The translations under genes and the position numbers were made by a program. From NCBI GenBank assembly GCA_947311845.1, contig CAMZMU010000069.1, positions 14,526,891-14,590,890 of the forward strand: a stretch of 64,000 bases of DNA, read 5' to 3'. Below are positions 34,376 through 47,459 of this stretch, piece after piece. The notes beneath the pieces are model-generated. The model was not told the DNA's origin, searched no databases, and worked only from the letters and a program-made list of their open reading frames with translations. Each line of letters starts with the position of its first letter. Positions within the stretch are counted from its first letter, which is position 1. Source of the stretch: Poa pratensis (Eukaryota > Streptophyta > Magnoliopsida > Poales > Poaceae).

Positions 34376-34979
34376 GGGAGGGATAGATTTGTTAATGACA
34401 CTAAGCAATCACACTAAAAAAACAATAACTCATGAATTGGGTTGATCTCTTGACCTTTTTTTACTTGATCTCCTGACCTTTGGTACGTATACGGTGTCAT
34501 CGCCATTGTTGTTATTCTTGGTGTTGTATCATGTAATAGATTGTTTATTGTAGTTATTTGAAGTATTACGTGTTTTTTTTGTCTGTTTCGATTTAAATAC
34601 TGGTTGTTTATTTACTGGCATATTTAAATATGAAGAACATAATCCTGACATCTGGACCCACATACTTGAACATGATAACTGTGACCCACTAACTGGGACC
34701 CACTTAACAGAAACTGACAACTGGACCCACTTACCATAAACTGACAATTGGGTCCCGTTCGAAAAAAGAAAAAGAAAGGCTACGGCCCAAAAAGAAAAAG
34801 GCTAAAATGTTGGGCTTGGACCATTTAGCTGACAAAATTAAAGGAAAAATATTAATAGGCTGAATTGTTGGGCATGGCCCATGTAAAACACAGAACTGGA
34901 CCGGGCTGATTCTGCTATATGACAATTTTGCCACGTCACCCATGCCATGTTGGATCTGACTTGGTCAGGCCAGATCGCT

Positions 34980-35190
34980 AGTGACCAAAACAAATGGTCA
35001 TAAAATCTATGACCTTTTAGTTTAGTCATAAGCGTCTATGATGATTGCACAAAAAAGTCACGTAGTTTGGTTAGTGACTGCCAACTTTTGACCAACTGTT
35101 TCTGGTCCCAAAAAGGTCACAGATGACAATACGTAACCATTCAGTGACCAATATGGGGGTCACTAGTTAGCATATTTCTTGTAGTAGAGA
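34980..35190 (-). mobile_element. Possible DNA-transposon terminus (CACTA-like)
   Basis: On the minus strand the block starts CTACTACAAGAAATATGC and contains repeated GTGACC/GGTCAC motifs (GTGACCCCCATATTGGTCAC, AAAAAGGTCACAGATGAC). This resembles the CACTACAAGAAA ends of CACTA elements with sub-terminal repeats, but the first bases do not match fully and no partner end or 3-bp duplication was found. Confidence 0.35.
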
Positions 35191-36239
35191 TGTGATACTT
35201 TGACACCTAAAAAGACAAAAAAAAAACTAATTAATGTGCTACGCCTAGAGAAAAGATATTCTATGCATGAAAAAGATATAGGGAGATGATTTTCCACGAA
35301 GACGTGTCCCACTTGAGAACAAACCGAAATCACATGGATGAGAGGTGCTATGTGCACGCGGCATGCAAGTTCTACGTATTGAAGAAACATGTGTCAACTA
35401 CGTGGCATGATATGGTGGAGCGGGTATACAAATGCTTGAGTGGGTTTTTTTTTAAAGAATGCGGTAGGGGAAGCCGGCCCTACAACAGTTGAGTGGGTGT
35501 TCGGGGAGGGGGTTGGTGTCAGCGCGGTGTATGTTTACAACGTCAGTATATCAATATGGTTAAGTTTTTTATTTTAATAAGATAAAATTACAATGGTAAT
35601 CCTAATTTTCAACGTCAGTATATCCTAATTTACGTACCATTTTATTATTTTACAATCTGGAATAATAATCGACTACTTTTATTGTCTCCTCTGTACTCGC
35701 CAGAAAATTATTTTGTGAAGCTGGTCACATCAGACATAGAAAAAGGAACAGGAGTTCATGTTGGCATATGAGTCCATGAGTCTGCACGTGCGTAGTCCCA
35801 TATGATAGCTACGATGTGTCATACACTCAAAGCGACCATTCGTTTGTCAACTGTGTTCTGGACGTTTTTGTGCGTCAGGATATCACACACCGAATTAATG
35901 TGCGTATCATATAGAAAATCTTGAGTTAACGTGAAACTAGCAATTGCAAGATCATGAAAACAAATACTCCTATGATTTTGCGCTATAATTTTCGGTCAGT
36001 AAGTTACATTTGAATGGAGCATGTATTAATTGATTGAGCATGAAATACCGTTGACAAAAGCCAAAATCTACCTAGCTATATATGATGAAATTTCGTATGC
36101 TACACTGGGGTAGCCTGGTCGCCAATATCAAGAGAAAAAGATATGCTTATCTTCACTGGTAGGGCACAATATATGCAGCATATTTATTCAGTGAAAGATA
36201 TCAATTATTTGCGTAAGTACACTACAAAACTCCATTGAT
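35191..36239. other. Distal upstream region of MYB1, part of the segmental duplication
   Basis: No gene. Stretches at about 35330-35360 (GATGAGAGGTGCTATGTG) and 35700-36200 match 43.2 kb and 43.5-44.1 kb. It is therefore the upstream part of the duplicated block. Confidence 0.5.
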
Positions 36240-36750
36240 ACATGAGTCACCGGCAACCAAAACCAGATGGAATTCTGTGTGCTATATATATGCGAGGGCG
36301 GTGGCGACCATGGTTTGAGTCTTTGCACTCTAAACCGAGGAGCCATGTCATGCACGCATACGACATATGTGCTCTCTCTGGCAAGATTGAAATTCATCAA
36401 TATATGCCTGCATGTGTTGTCTCTAGCAGTCTTCGCGTGTACATTTGGAGGCCTCCAGCAATTGTTTTCATTGCCAAAACAATGACAAAATGTCAAAGTC
36501 AACTTGAAAAGATTTGGCATGTTCTTCGGGAGGTCATAAGCACTAGTTTTATTACAATTGGATCTTCGTTCCTATAGACTGACAAACTATCAATGTATCA
36601 ACTTAACTAGTGAACGCGGTCCCCGACATGGGAGGGCTATAAATACACTACCCTACTCCTCACTCTCCCCATCCTCAAGCTATTATCCATCTTCATAGTT
36701 CATAGCCATAATACTACTCAATTCTCTGTAGTATCCAACTCTAGTCTGTC
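36240..36750 (+). promoter_or_regulatory. MYB1 promoter and 5' UTR, conserved with MYB2
   Basis: The TATA box CTATAAATACAC is at 36640-36651, about 100 bp before the ATG. The stretch from GACATGGGAGGGCTATAAATA to the start is strongly conserved with 44478-44629. A further conserved block (CGGTGGCGACCATGGTTTGA) lies about 450 bp upstream of each start. Confidence 0.65.
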
Positions 36751-38613
36751 ATGGATCCTACAATCAACCAGGAGTGGACATCCTTTGAGGTAGAGGAGGC
36801 AAGGTCGCTCATTGCTAGGCTCAACAACAGTAAAACCATTTACAGTGACAACGATGACAAGAACAAGAAGCACAAGGACATCGTGGACGCTGTCCATGCA
36901 GTGTTCCCTTCAAAGACCATGCAACAGGTAACAAAACTTTACGTCGATCTTGTTGTGGAAATGCATATGATGGAATGGAGGGAGGAGAGCCATGTTACTG
37001 GTGGCAGTACACATAACGTTTGCACCGTTCGTGACCTTGTGAACGGTAACTTTGGGGAGTCGGGGGAGAGTGGTTCTTACGGTACACACGACGTTTGCAC
37101 CGCGGGTGACCTTGTGAAAGAGTACAACTTAGGGGTACAAGAGGAGGCAACAACCATGGGCGATACTGTCTTGGTGTTTGGTTGTCCACTGGAGGATACG
37201 AGGTTCATGGACATGGAGGAGGCGCTGCCAATGGTAGAGAAGAACAAGATGGAGGTATTAGATAACAATATTTCCAATCATAAACCAGCGGTTGCCGCCC
37301 ATCAAAGGAGATTTTGGACAATCGAGGAACACAGGTTAGTCAATGGCTATATTCTTCTTTGTCATGTAGTATTAATTTTTGTTTATTTTGCATGCACATA
37401 CATACTAATTAAGCATATTGGGTAAATCTCTTACATGAGATAGGTAGGTTTAATTTGTGATGGTATTACACTTTACTAAATAGATATGGGTATTATCCAA
37501 TTTTGATTTCGCGTAGATACATCCCACAAAGTTTGAGATTATGATGGATGAACATTCATTTCTTATTTTTCTTTATGGCTTATCAAATTTTTTGTTCAGC
37601 CATATAGTAATACTAGGAAGTTATAATGTTACATAATGAATTCCAATGTGGCACTGATTCTAAGCGATAAGAATATAAGATAAATACCGTGGTGGTTATC
37701 AGTTTACCATAAAAAATGAAGATATGTTTATGTGAAAGTGCAGTTTTATTGCGGTTATCAATATTACTATATATTTATCCATTTAATAGTATTCCTGATA
37801 TAGATATATATACTATCAGGGTACTGTAAAATTAACAAAAGTAAGCATCTGGAGTTGAAATGGGTTCCAAACTTGTCAGATCTATTATTTTTATGACATG
37901 CATGCATAATGCTTATAATTATCTATAAAAAAAGTGTTTTTCAATTGCTCTAAGGTGGCTTGAAAAACATATCGCCTCTCCAGTTCAACCGATTTTTTTC
38001 CAGGAAAAGTCCATATATTATCTGATACCAGCCCTTACAAAAACATTCTTACAATAAAAAGAAATAACACACAAGTTCTTGAAAAGTTCAACCGATAATT
38101 AACCTAACAAATTATCTCGAACCTTGATGTTTCAGGTTATTTCTTCATGGGCTGCGTGTCTATGGCCGTGGTGACTGGAAAAACATATCCAAGTACTTCG
38201 TCACCACAAAGACTGCAGTCCAAGTCTCCAGCCATGCACAAAAGTACTTCAAGAGGCTAGAAAAGAGAACTTTGTTCGGGAGGTCCAGGCGGCAGCGTTA
38301 TAGCATCAACGACGTTGGGCTACACGACGACGACCCATGCGCAGTAGAGAATAGTTCAGTCCCTTGGCAGGCGCTTGCTTTCACCGGCCTCAACAATGGC
38401 CCAAGTTCGGATCGCAGGCTCCGCAAGCTCGTTCGTAATGAACGACCTATCTCAGTTCTTGTCACCTATCATATAAGCCAACAAGTGGGTCAGCAGCCAG
38501 TGTGGAATGAGGAGCGGATAATGGGCTCTGTTGCATCTCTGATGGAGGGGGTAGGAAACTTTGTGCCTAGTTGTCCACAAGGATCAGCTTATTTTCCTCC
38601 CGGCAATCTATGA
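36751..38613 (+). CDS. Two-repeat MYB transcription factor, SHAQKYF type (MYB1)
   Basis: Exons 36751-37334 and 38136-38613 (GTTAGT donor, TTTCAG acceptor) give 353 residues. The N-terminus holds a first MYB-like repeat ([18 protein letters not shown], about residues 8-70). The middle has two copies of a short motif ([22 protein letters not shown]). The second MYB repeat spans the intron (FWTIEEHR then [18 protein letters not shown]) and ends in SHAQKYF, the mark of DIVARICATA/MYBS-type plant MYBs, which are nuclear DNA-binding proteins. Aligned with MYB2, the stretch at about 38395-38490 looks shifted out of frame by three separate one-base losses that cancel, so about 25 residues there are probably wrong. 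The target genes are unknown. Confidence 0.85.
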
Positions 38614-40440
38614 GAAGTACTACTACATTGTAGGCTTGGGCATAAACATGTTATCCTCCCTAAAATAGCAACATAATATGCTCAAGACATTATGACTAAA
38701 TTCTATGTTTGGGAGTCAATAAATTTGTTTCTGTAAGAAACAACATACTTCACCTATCAATACATTGTCCGTTTCATTTCCTTCATTTCGTATAACTATA
38801 TATTGTTGTTGTATTAACACACTACATATAGCGTACATATATGGTCTCGATACATAACGTGTATTATAATATATCACATATGATTGTTACCTTCATCCCT
38901 TCATTACAAGATTGCAATCACCCCATGAAAAACACAAGAATCTTAAGTACAAGAAGCTAATTATTTATTGGGTCTATGATGGCAATGATCTACGCGTCTA
39001 CCAGTTTGTTGGAACTCTAAGTGCAGTGTGTTTTAACAAGTGGATTGTTTCTCACAAGGATGACCTAGTCAAACAACATGTAAACGCTGGGAGAGACGCA
39101 TTTTTTGTCCCCAACTCCACGAAACTAGTTGTCAACAGCGGTGAAAGAAAACTGATTAGATTCATTAATTGCAAAATTTTATACAGTGGGAAAACAAGTG
39201 CAAACGGTGTTTCTTGTATGAAAAAAATAGATATGCATTCATGGATTCACTTGATCACTCTTTGAAAACCATGGTGGCAAAAATGGGCATCGATATAAAA
39301 GACTAAAAACATGCTACAAGTTCTATGTTTATTTAGTCGGTAATAGCATTTATATGAGCATCACGTCCTAATGTCGAGATAATGATACACTTTCATTCTT
39401 ATAATACTCCCTAGTTAAGCGAGTGAGTCATTCGCACACTTATAATTAAGTATAAGATAGAGAATTGCATAAAACCTAATGATATGATGTTAGAAGATCA
39501 AGTGCACGTAAAAGGCCACTCTTTCTGTCACTGGGCGGTGCAAGCATGGCTTCCTTTTATCCCTAGTGAGGTGACACGGCAAAGATAAACACTATATCAA
39601 TCTAACCTCACTTTTACTGGATTAGAACATAGGACAAGTCCATTCCATCTGATACACATGTACATGGCCAAACACACTAGATTGATCATATTTAGCATGC
39701 AAGAATGGGGCAATAATATGCACCTACAAATACATCGACACAAACATGAAGAAGTTGTAGCTAAATAAATCATCTTATTAACAAAGATCTAGCATCAACG
39801 ATACATAATAATGACCATAATACTGTAGAGAAGCTCATAGGGTTCTAAAACATTGATAGTACATTGAAAAATATGATCAAACTGCCACAAATCCATAGTC
39901 CGAGGGTGGACTACTCCCTATTAATCATGGAGACATTGGACCAGTCAACACAGAGTTTGGAGATGCGACTGGGAGAGGCTCCAACAACAGTTCACGTACA
40001 ATATATATTCCTACAGCGGTGGCCTTCTGATTCTCTGTTACATGTTCTATCTTGTATCGTCCACCTCTCTCTAACAAAAAAATCCAAGGGGTATAGATAG
40101 ATTGTTTTAGGTATACGAAGTTGGCGGTTCAAGAATCAACGTGATTGGTGATCGAGCAGAGCGGGAGCCACACCATGGCACACCAGTGGTATCGGCACCA
40201 TGGAGCCCACTGGTCCTCCAATTGGTCTCCTATGGTGCACCTTCTGCTTGTACCCTTCATCTTCTGAAAATAGAAACATCTGTCTTTCCCCGGTTTGTTT
40301 GAATAACAAAATAATGGTATTTCGTGTAAAATCATATAAATCAATAAAAAGATCAAAGGAAACATAATAATCATGGAAAATAACAAGGGAGTTAACATAA
40401 TAAACTTTAAAAGTCATATAGACATTTTGGATGTATCAGT
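38614..40440. other. Downstream flank of MYB1
   Basis: The first 300 bases (to about 38940, AAGATTGCAATCACCCCATG) match the MYB2 flank near 46.70-46.74 kb. A plus-strand open stretch at 38912-39265 (WVYDGNDLRVYQFVGTL) is not recognised. From about 38950 to 40440 nothing matches the second copy, so this part was inserted here or lost there. Confidence 0.4.
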
Positions 40441-41440
40441 ATATAATAAGAAGATTCATTTGTTAATTGTACTATCTACTCTATAGCCTATTTATCCTAT
40501 AAACTTCCACCACTGCCAATAAATCATTCATAATTTAGGGTTGGATCTTCCTTTTTTTCAGTCCAAGGTCCATATATTTAACATATGGTGTTGTTGCTAT
40601 GCTATGGAATAGATTGCCTAGATACAAATATGATAGTCTATATATTTGATGTGCAATAAAAATTATATTTCACAGTCACTTATAGCTCCTAGTATCTCAA
40701 CAGGGAGTTTAAAAATAGGTTACAAGACATTCACAATCCACTACATCATCCTCATATATCAAACATGCTTTGTCGGTCGCTCTTGCCCACCGTCCCTTAC
40801 CCCGCCTCCTTCCATCTCATTACTGCTTGTCGCGCTATATACTCTTGGACGTACTTACCCCTCCCCCCCCCCCCCCCCCCCCCCCTACTTAGGGCACGTT
40901 GCAGCATGCGAGACGACCGAAAAAAATGTTAGTGCTGATGGTGGACACAAAGGACATGGGAGGCAAAGAAAAACCAGGGGTGATTTATAGCTTGTGCTTA
41001 TAATTTGTGTATAGCAATATCCTCGACCTAGTATAGTTCTTACTAATTTATGCATAAAAATTGGTGTCAACTTCAATTTTCTCTTTCTTATTTACCTTTC
41101 TAGGTTTAATTATTTTGTCATTCTAACGATATATAGTTTTATTTTTTCCATCATCAGCACACCAATAAATTCTAGTGACCTTTATACTAGACATTTATTG
41201 CAAGAGTCAAAGCTAGTCTGGTGGTGAAACCAACCACAATCCATGTCACCCTGAGCCTTGCCATAAGAAACTTGCGGCCCGTCCACAAACTCGGTTCGAG
41301 AATGCTTTCTTACCAGTGGACCTTGCCAAGATCGTCTATATCACCCAACTAGCTAGCTTTTTCAAATCCTCGCGATTGTCCGATGTGTCATCCAAATCGG
41401 TCTATCTATGTCCTTAAGTAGGCTCTAATGGCATGAACTT
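40440..41440. other. End of duplicated block A and spacer
   Basis: About 40450-40670 matches 46770-47030 (GGAATAGATTGCCTAGATA and flanks), so it belongs to the duplicated unit. The rest holds no recognisable gene. Confidence 0.45.
40863..40885 (+). repeat. Poly-C tract, 23 bases
   Basis: An uninterrupted run of C. The true length is uncertain because such tracts are hard to sequence. Confidence 0.9.
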
Positions 41441-41443
41441 CTT

Positions 41444-41600
41444 TTACCCCCTTTTTGAAGTCCTTATGAGGTACCCACATAAGAGGCGTCCATTTTCAGA
41501 AACCACGAACAATGTGACCAAAATGGTACCGATGAAGGCAAAGTAGAACACCACAAGCTCATGTGGTACACGAACAGAGAGATCCGGCGCGAATGAGCCA
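41444..41600 (-). pseudogene. Possible fragment of the RPT5 3' region
   Basis: TTTGAAGTCCTTATGAGGTACC resembles the RPT5 last-exon start at 50827-50845 (TTGAAGTCCTCGTGAGTTACC). GCAAAGTAGAACACC.CAA.CTC resembles the adjoining RPT5 intron near 50985. The spacing is similar but the match is weak, and part of the stretch is open as a hydrophobic peptide. Fragment of RPT5 is my inference; chance similarity is possible. Confidence 0.3.
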
Positions 41601-42570
41601 TTATTGCTTCGCACAAACATAATCAGGATAGCTCCAAAAAATGGAACAAAATTATAATTTGAAAGAAAGTAAGATCTTTTGCATAGGTAGTCCAAAATTA
41701 CATAGTGACTGCACATGATCAAGAGTAGCAAGAAACATCATATTCAACAGAACCTTACACTAAATTCCATGTTAATTAAATAAACATTTACGAGGGTCCT
41801 TATGGAGCTATAAAATTGCTTTAATATAAAGCTGTTCCGGGATATAATACAGTCCCTTTTTAGCACGGCAGAGCTTCTCAACTTTCATTCAGTTTGGAAG
41901 GAATGGGATATTCCTATCATCAAACAGGGCCATATCCCTGAAAGAAAATGCAGAAAGTAATTAAGTATTGTATTATCTAATATAACTATCATTCATATCA
42001 TTAAAAATCCAGGAAATCGTCATTCCATTCGACCACTCATTATTTCTATAGGTGAACATACTTCACATGCCTAAATGAGCTTGAGAAAATGCTCATTTAG
42101 GTTCTTGTGGAGTAAAAAAGGATGAGAACTTTAACTTTGTAATACTGCATACAAACATGCATGCAAATAATCCAACTTCAATATTACCGTGGTTATTCAA
42201 TCATGTAAATTAAAATCAACCATTACACAAACATTCTAAGAAAACAGTTTGGAGGTCATTGAATCTAGTTGTTGTGTATGTGCCATGTATTAGCTCCACT
42301 ATTATTTTATTCATATGCACTTAATTCCACATAAGAAAATTCCAATCTGATAGAATTTATCCCGAGATCTTAAGCTAAAAAAACACTTATGGTAAAAAAA
42401 ACATGTGCACTCCTCCCCTAAAAAGGGAGTGCTGGGAACGGCAACACGATAGTGGAGTAAGAAGCTGACGGGATGCATGATCTTTCCCAAATCCAAGCTT
42501 GAGCTCGATACCATCGGTGCTCATGTTGCTGCTACCGCGTCGGGGCGTTACAATATCAATCTGCACCATA
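41600..42570 (-). pseudogene. Truncated sulfiredoxin copy
   Basis: On the minus strand the SRX transit-peptide exon is recognisable at about 42519-42400 (SSSSLDLGKIMHPVSFLLHY, then AVPSTP). Left of it, sequence matching SRX intron 2 follows directly (CATAATCAGGATAG, TTCCGGGATATA, CTTAATTCCACATAAGAAAA). Exon 2 and intron 1 are missing, and exons 3-5 were not found. It also lacks the LINE fragment and the MITE that sit in the intact gene. Confidence 0.8.
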
Positions 42571-44099
42571 GGAATAGCCCGGGTCTTCCAGTTCAGTACT
42601 AAGTTTAGTAGGCAATGTTTTCGTGGGCTTATGGGGGTGTCCTCAACTTTCTGGATCTATCAAGTAATCGCGAGACTGTTGGACCTTAAAAACCATCAGC
42701 GGGCCTAAAACACTTTCTGTGTGACTTCTTAATTATATGCGTTGACATATAAATTTAGTAAAATAGTCATATGAAGATCTATTACCGAACCAATCGCAAT
42801 AGATTCACCATAAGATATATTTATGAAATGTTGCAGTTATTGATACTTTTTCTATATATCTAGTCAAACTTAGAAAGTGTCAAAAAATTTACTCAATTTA
42901 TAACTCGCCTATTTGGGGACGGAGGGCGTATATAAAATTTGTGCTCACAATTAATAAATTATATGGTTTTTGATAGTGTATATTTATTTTTTAATAATTG
43001 TTACCCTGCTCCAGATATGGGATCGATATATTTTTGCTCACAATAAATATAATGTTTAATGCCTCTAAGCGACCACGCTAGAAAATAATAACTTATGTAT
43101 ATCGGATTGATCGTTTGACCTTGGTGTAAAAGGTGTCACTAGAGATGTGTGCAAATTAATGTGTATTACATGGAGAACTTTTGCATGTAGACTGATTTAC
43201 AGAGACGGTTATGCCACTAAGGGAACAAATATAGGTCAATGGGTGAGAGGTGCTATGTGTATGGGGCATCAAAGTGTCATGCATGAAAGAAATCCACGTC
43301 ATGTGTCTGTCAGGACACAGAGATGGTGTGTGTGCGCGCGTGGAGGACCGGATGTCGGTGTGGTGTACGGTCTTAGTATATTAATATGTTGATTTTGTTT
43401 AAGTTGTTCATTGTAATAAACTAAAGTTTACAATCTTAATGTTAATTTTGAACATATATATGATAAATAATCAATTGCCACTTAATACTTCTGCCTTTTA
43501 TTCTCTTATGTGTCCTCGCTAGAATTTTTTTATGAAATCGGCCGTCATTGATATAGAAAAGGCCAATTTTTAACTTAGATAACTAAATGGTACATAGTAT
43601 TAGCACGTGGCTCGCTTGAAATGTGAAAGAAAAACATCATTGACATGTTGAGTCTGTATGTACATAGTCCCATTTCGTTTGGGAACTGCTACGTGAATTT
43701 TTTGTGTATCTGGACAGCACACAACAATTAATTTTCATATCACATAGAAAATCTTGAGAAACGGTTGGGAACATAAGGCAAGATCAAAACATAGTGTTAA
43801 CATGAAACTAAAAAATGTAAGATCGTGATAATAGATATGATTTCGCATTATAATTTATGGGTCATTAACTTACATTTGAATGGAGCATCCATTAAGTGAT
43901 TTATCATGCAATATCATTGACCGAAAGCCAAAAATCTCCCTATATATGATCAAATTTATATGCTGCACATGGGGACCATGCTTGTCAATATCTACATAAA
44001 AGATATGCTTACCTCCATTGGTACCGCATCACATATGTGGCACATTTATTCAGTGAGAGAAATAATTATTTGCGCATAGGTACATAAGAAAACTCCATT
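42571..44099. other. Spacer within duplicated block B
   Basis: No gene. Matches to 35.3-36.2 kb show it is the paralogue of the MYB1 upstream region. A fragment GGGGACGGAGGGCGTA at about 42910-42930 resembles one end of a Stowaway MITE. Confidence 0.45.
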
Positions 44100-44629
44100 G
44101 AGACATAGGTCACTCGCGCGAAAACAGGGATCAAATTTCCGTTGCTACATATATGGGAGGTCGGTGGCGACCATGGTTTGAGTCTTGCACTCTAAGAATG
44201 AGTAGGCGTGTCATGCATGCATACAGACATGTGTGTGTTCTCTATATAAAGATTGAAATTTATCAATAGGGATGCATGTGTTGTCCTTAGCAGTCTTCTT
44301 GTGTACATATGGAGGCATGCGACAATTGATTGCATCGGCAAACCAAAAAAAAATCTCAAAGAAACAAAAAATGTTGAGGTCAACTTAAAAGATTTTGGCG
44401 TGTTCTTCAAAAGTCATAACCACTATGTTAATTATAGTGGATATTCGTTCATAGGACCGAAAAACTATCATTGTATAAATTTAATTAGCGGAAGTAGGCA
44501 TGTGACATGGGAGTGCTATAAATACACTACCCTACCCCTCACTCTATTCATCCCCAAGCTCTAATCCCTCTTCATAGTTCATAGCCTTCATACTACTCAC
44601 TTCTCCATAATATAGAACTCTAGTGTCTC
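44100..44629 (+). promoter_or_regulatory. MYB2 promoter and 5' UTR
   Basis: The TATA box CTATAAATACAC lies at 44516-44527, the same sequence and distance from the ATG as in MYB1. Conservation is high from the TATA box to the start and patchy further out. Confidence 0.65.
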
Positions 44630-46352
44630 ATGGATCCAGTACTCAACCAGGAGTGGACATCCTCTGAGGTAGAGGAGGCTAGGTCACTCGTTATTAGGCT
44701 GAACAATAATAAAATCATCTATGATGACAACGATGACAAGAACAAGAAGCACAACGACATCGTGGATTCTTTCATGCATTGTTCCCGTCAAAGACCTTGC
44801 AACAGGTAACTGATCTTTACGTCGATCTCGTCGTGGAAATGCATATGATGTTGTGGAGGGCGAGAACAATGTTACTAGTGGAAGCACATATAATGTTTGC
44901 ACTGCTCATGACCTCGTGAATCATAACTTTGGGGTGCCGGAGGAGGGTGGTACTAGGGCCACACACGACTTCTGCACTGTTGGTCACCTTGTGAACGACA
45001 ACTTTGGGGCACAAGCAGAGGCAACAAATGTGGATGATAATGGATTGGTGTTTGGTTCTACATTGGATGATGTGACGATCACAGAGATAGAGGAGATTTC
45101 CTATGGTAGAAAAAACAAGATGGATTTGTTGGAGAACAACATTTCACATGATCAACCAGTTGTTGGCCCACATCATGCAAGATATTGGACCACTGAAGAA
45201 CACAGGTCTTTCACTGCATATTTTCTTCTTTGTCATGTAGTTTTAATTGTTATTCATTACAATAAATATATAGTAATTAAGAATTATCTGTGAAATTATT
45301 ATATGAGAAAGGTCAGTTCAATTTGTGATGCTATTCACTTTACTAAATATATATATGGACATTATTCAATTTTCATTTCTGGTATATACAAATACTTTGT
45401 AAGTTTGATGATGAACTTTCATGTGTTTTACTTTCCTTTGTGACTTGTCAAATTCCTATGATTTAACCTTCAATAATAGGAAGGCATACTATAAATTTAG
45501 GTTTAAAATCCAATTTGGTACTACTTGTCCAATGAAAAAATCAATAAGTTTTGTCAGTTTATCATATGAAAATTGAGTTATATAATTCTAAAAGTGTAGT
45601 GTGTTAAAATTATCAAATAATGTCACAAAAATTAATTAATTATGGTTATATGATATGTATACATACTATATATTACCGTAAAAGCAACAAAGATAAGCAT
45701 GTGTTGTTGACATAACTTACAATGCAAACATGTAAAATACATACTTTCCTTCCATATCTATATCTACAAAAGACAACTTCTTAATTATATGTAAAATTAT
45801 TGGTTGCTTAAAAAACAACTTGACGCTTCATATTCAGTCAAGATTAACCTAACAAATTATACTGAATCTCAACTTTTGCAGGTTGTTTCTCCGTGGGCTG
45901 CGTGTCTACGGCCGTGGCGACTGGAAAAATATATCCAAGTACTTCGTCACCACTAAGACTCCAGTTCAAGTCTCAAGCCATGCACAAAAGTACTTCAGGA
46001 GGCAAGAGAAAAGAGCATTGTCCGAGAGACAACGTTACAGCATCAATGATGTCGGGCTCCACGATGCGGACCCATGGGCTGATGATAATAGTTCTGGACC
46101 CTGGCAAGCGGTCGCTTTCACAGATCTCAACCATGACCCGACCTTAGGCTTGCAGACTCCCGGGAGCTCGTTCGTCATGAACAACCTAGCTCAGTTATGG
46201 GCACCTTTCATGGACAATCAACAAGCGTGTCAGCAAACAGTGTGGAGTGAGGAGCAGATGATGGGTTCTGCTGCAGCTCTGATGGACGGGTACAGAACTT
46301 TGTGCCTGCTTATCAACAAGAATGGACTTATTTTCCTCCTGGCAATGTATGA
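44630..46352 (+). CDS. Two-repeat MYB transcription factor, SHAQKYF type (MYB2), frame broken three times
   Basis: Paralogue of MYB1 with the same structure: exon 1 44630-45206, intron with CACAG|GTCTTT and TTTTGCAG, exon 2 45882-46352. The N-terminal repeat begins [18 protein letters not shown]. The second repeat is TTEEHR then [18 protein letters not shown] and SHAQKYF. Alignment with MYB1 shows three shifts, near 44772 (TTTCATG), 44855 (GAGGGCG) and 46287 (GACGGGTAC). Each is explained by one base missing from a short run. If these are sequencing errors the gene is intact and ends at the TGA at 46350-46352. If they are real it is a pseudogene. The middle again has a doubled motif ([22 protein letters not shown]). 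Confidence 0.75.
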
Positions 46353-47459
46353 CCAAGATGTAGTAGATTGTAGATTTGGGGCATGCCCAGAATGTTATCA
46401 CATTAAGGCATGTGTCACATGCAACGGGTTTCCCTGCCAAACATGGCAACATAATATGCTCAAGACATTATGACTAAAGTCTGGTGAATCAATAATTTCA
46501 TTTCTATAAGAATTAAGAAACAATGTATTTCACCTCCTATTGGTTAATGTCTTAATTAATATAGTGCTCATTTCATCCTTTTTTCATAAAACTGTATATT
46601 GTAGTTCTATGAACACACTACAGTTAGCGTACACATGTTGCCTCAATCCCTGACCTTGACTATTGCATTATAATATACCATATATTATTGTTCATTCAGC
46701 CCTTCATTACAAGATTGCAATCACCCCATGAAAAACACAATAATCTGGAGCAAAATAAGCTTAATACTTTTCGGTATATTAATAAGATTGTCTCTAATAA
46801 GATTTGGTTGTCAATTGTACCGTCTACTGCGATAGCTTATAGATCCTACAGACTTCCACTAGATTGTCCAAGTCATGCATAAATTAGTGTTGGCTCTTCC
46901 CCTTTTTTAGACTACGGCCGTCTCCACTATTTGATAATTAATATGTTGTATGATTGCTATATTACGGAAATAGATTGCCTAGATATAAATATTATACAAC
47001 CGATATATTCGATATACATTAAAAATGAAAAAAGTATTGCACCTATACTTAAGTTGCTTTGGTCAATGGAGAGTGCAAACTGAGGTTACCAGACAGCTGA
47101 AAACCATGATACTCCTTATTCTATATCCCAACCATCTCATAGTATTAACTTTGTGTCCGCTATCAAGTCAAAAAAAAACATTGTGTCCGCTATCCACAAC
47201 CTCTCATGGATCAAGAATTCTTGATGAATGGAAGCCTTTGAGGTGGAAGAAGCTAGTTCATGTACCCCTGATCTAATCGACAATGGCAACTAAAGCAACG
47301 AGGAAGAGAGAGATGAGAATAACACAATGTGAAACAATATTGTAGTGAATGTATAGAAATTGTTCCCACGAAAATATATACATCGGGTAACATGCTTTGT
47401 ACCATGAGCTGTCGTAAATATGCATGTGGTACATAGAAAAGAGAAGAGGGGGTAACTAC
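46353..47459. other. MYB2 downstream flank and end of block B
   Basis: About 46353-47030 matches the MYB1 downstream region and 40.45-40.67 kb. Right of about 47040 the similarity ends. No gene is seen. Confidence 0.45.

Noticed and set aside
38912..39265. 117-codon plus-strand open frame downstream of MYB1
   Set aside because: No recognisable domain, and it lies in the part absent from the paralogous block; kept only as a note in the spacer entry.
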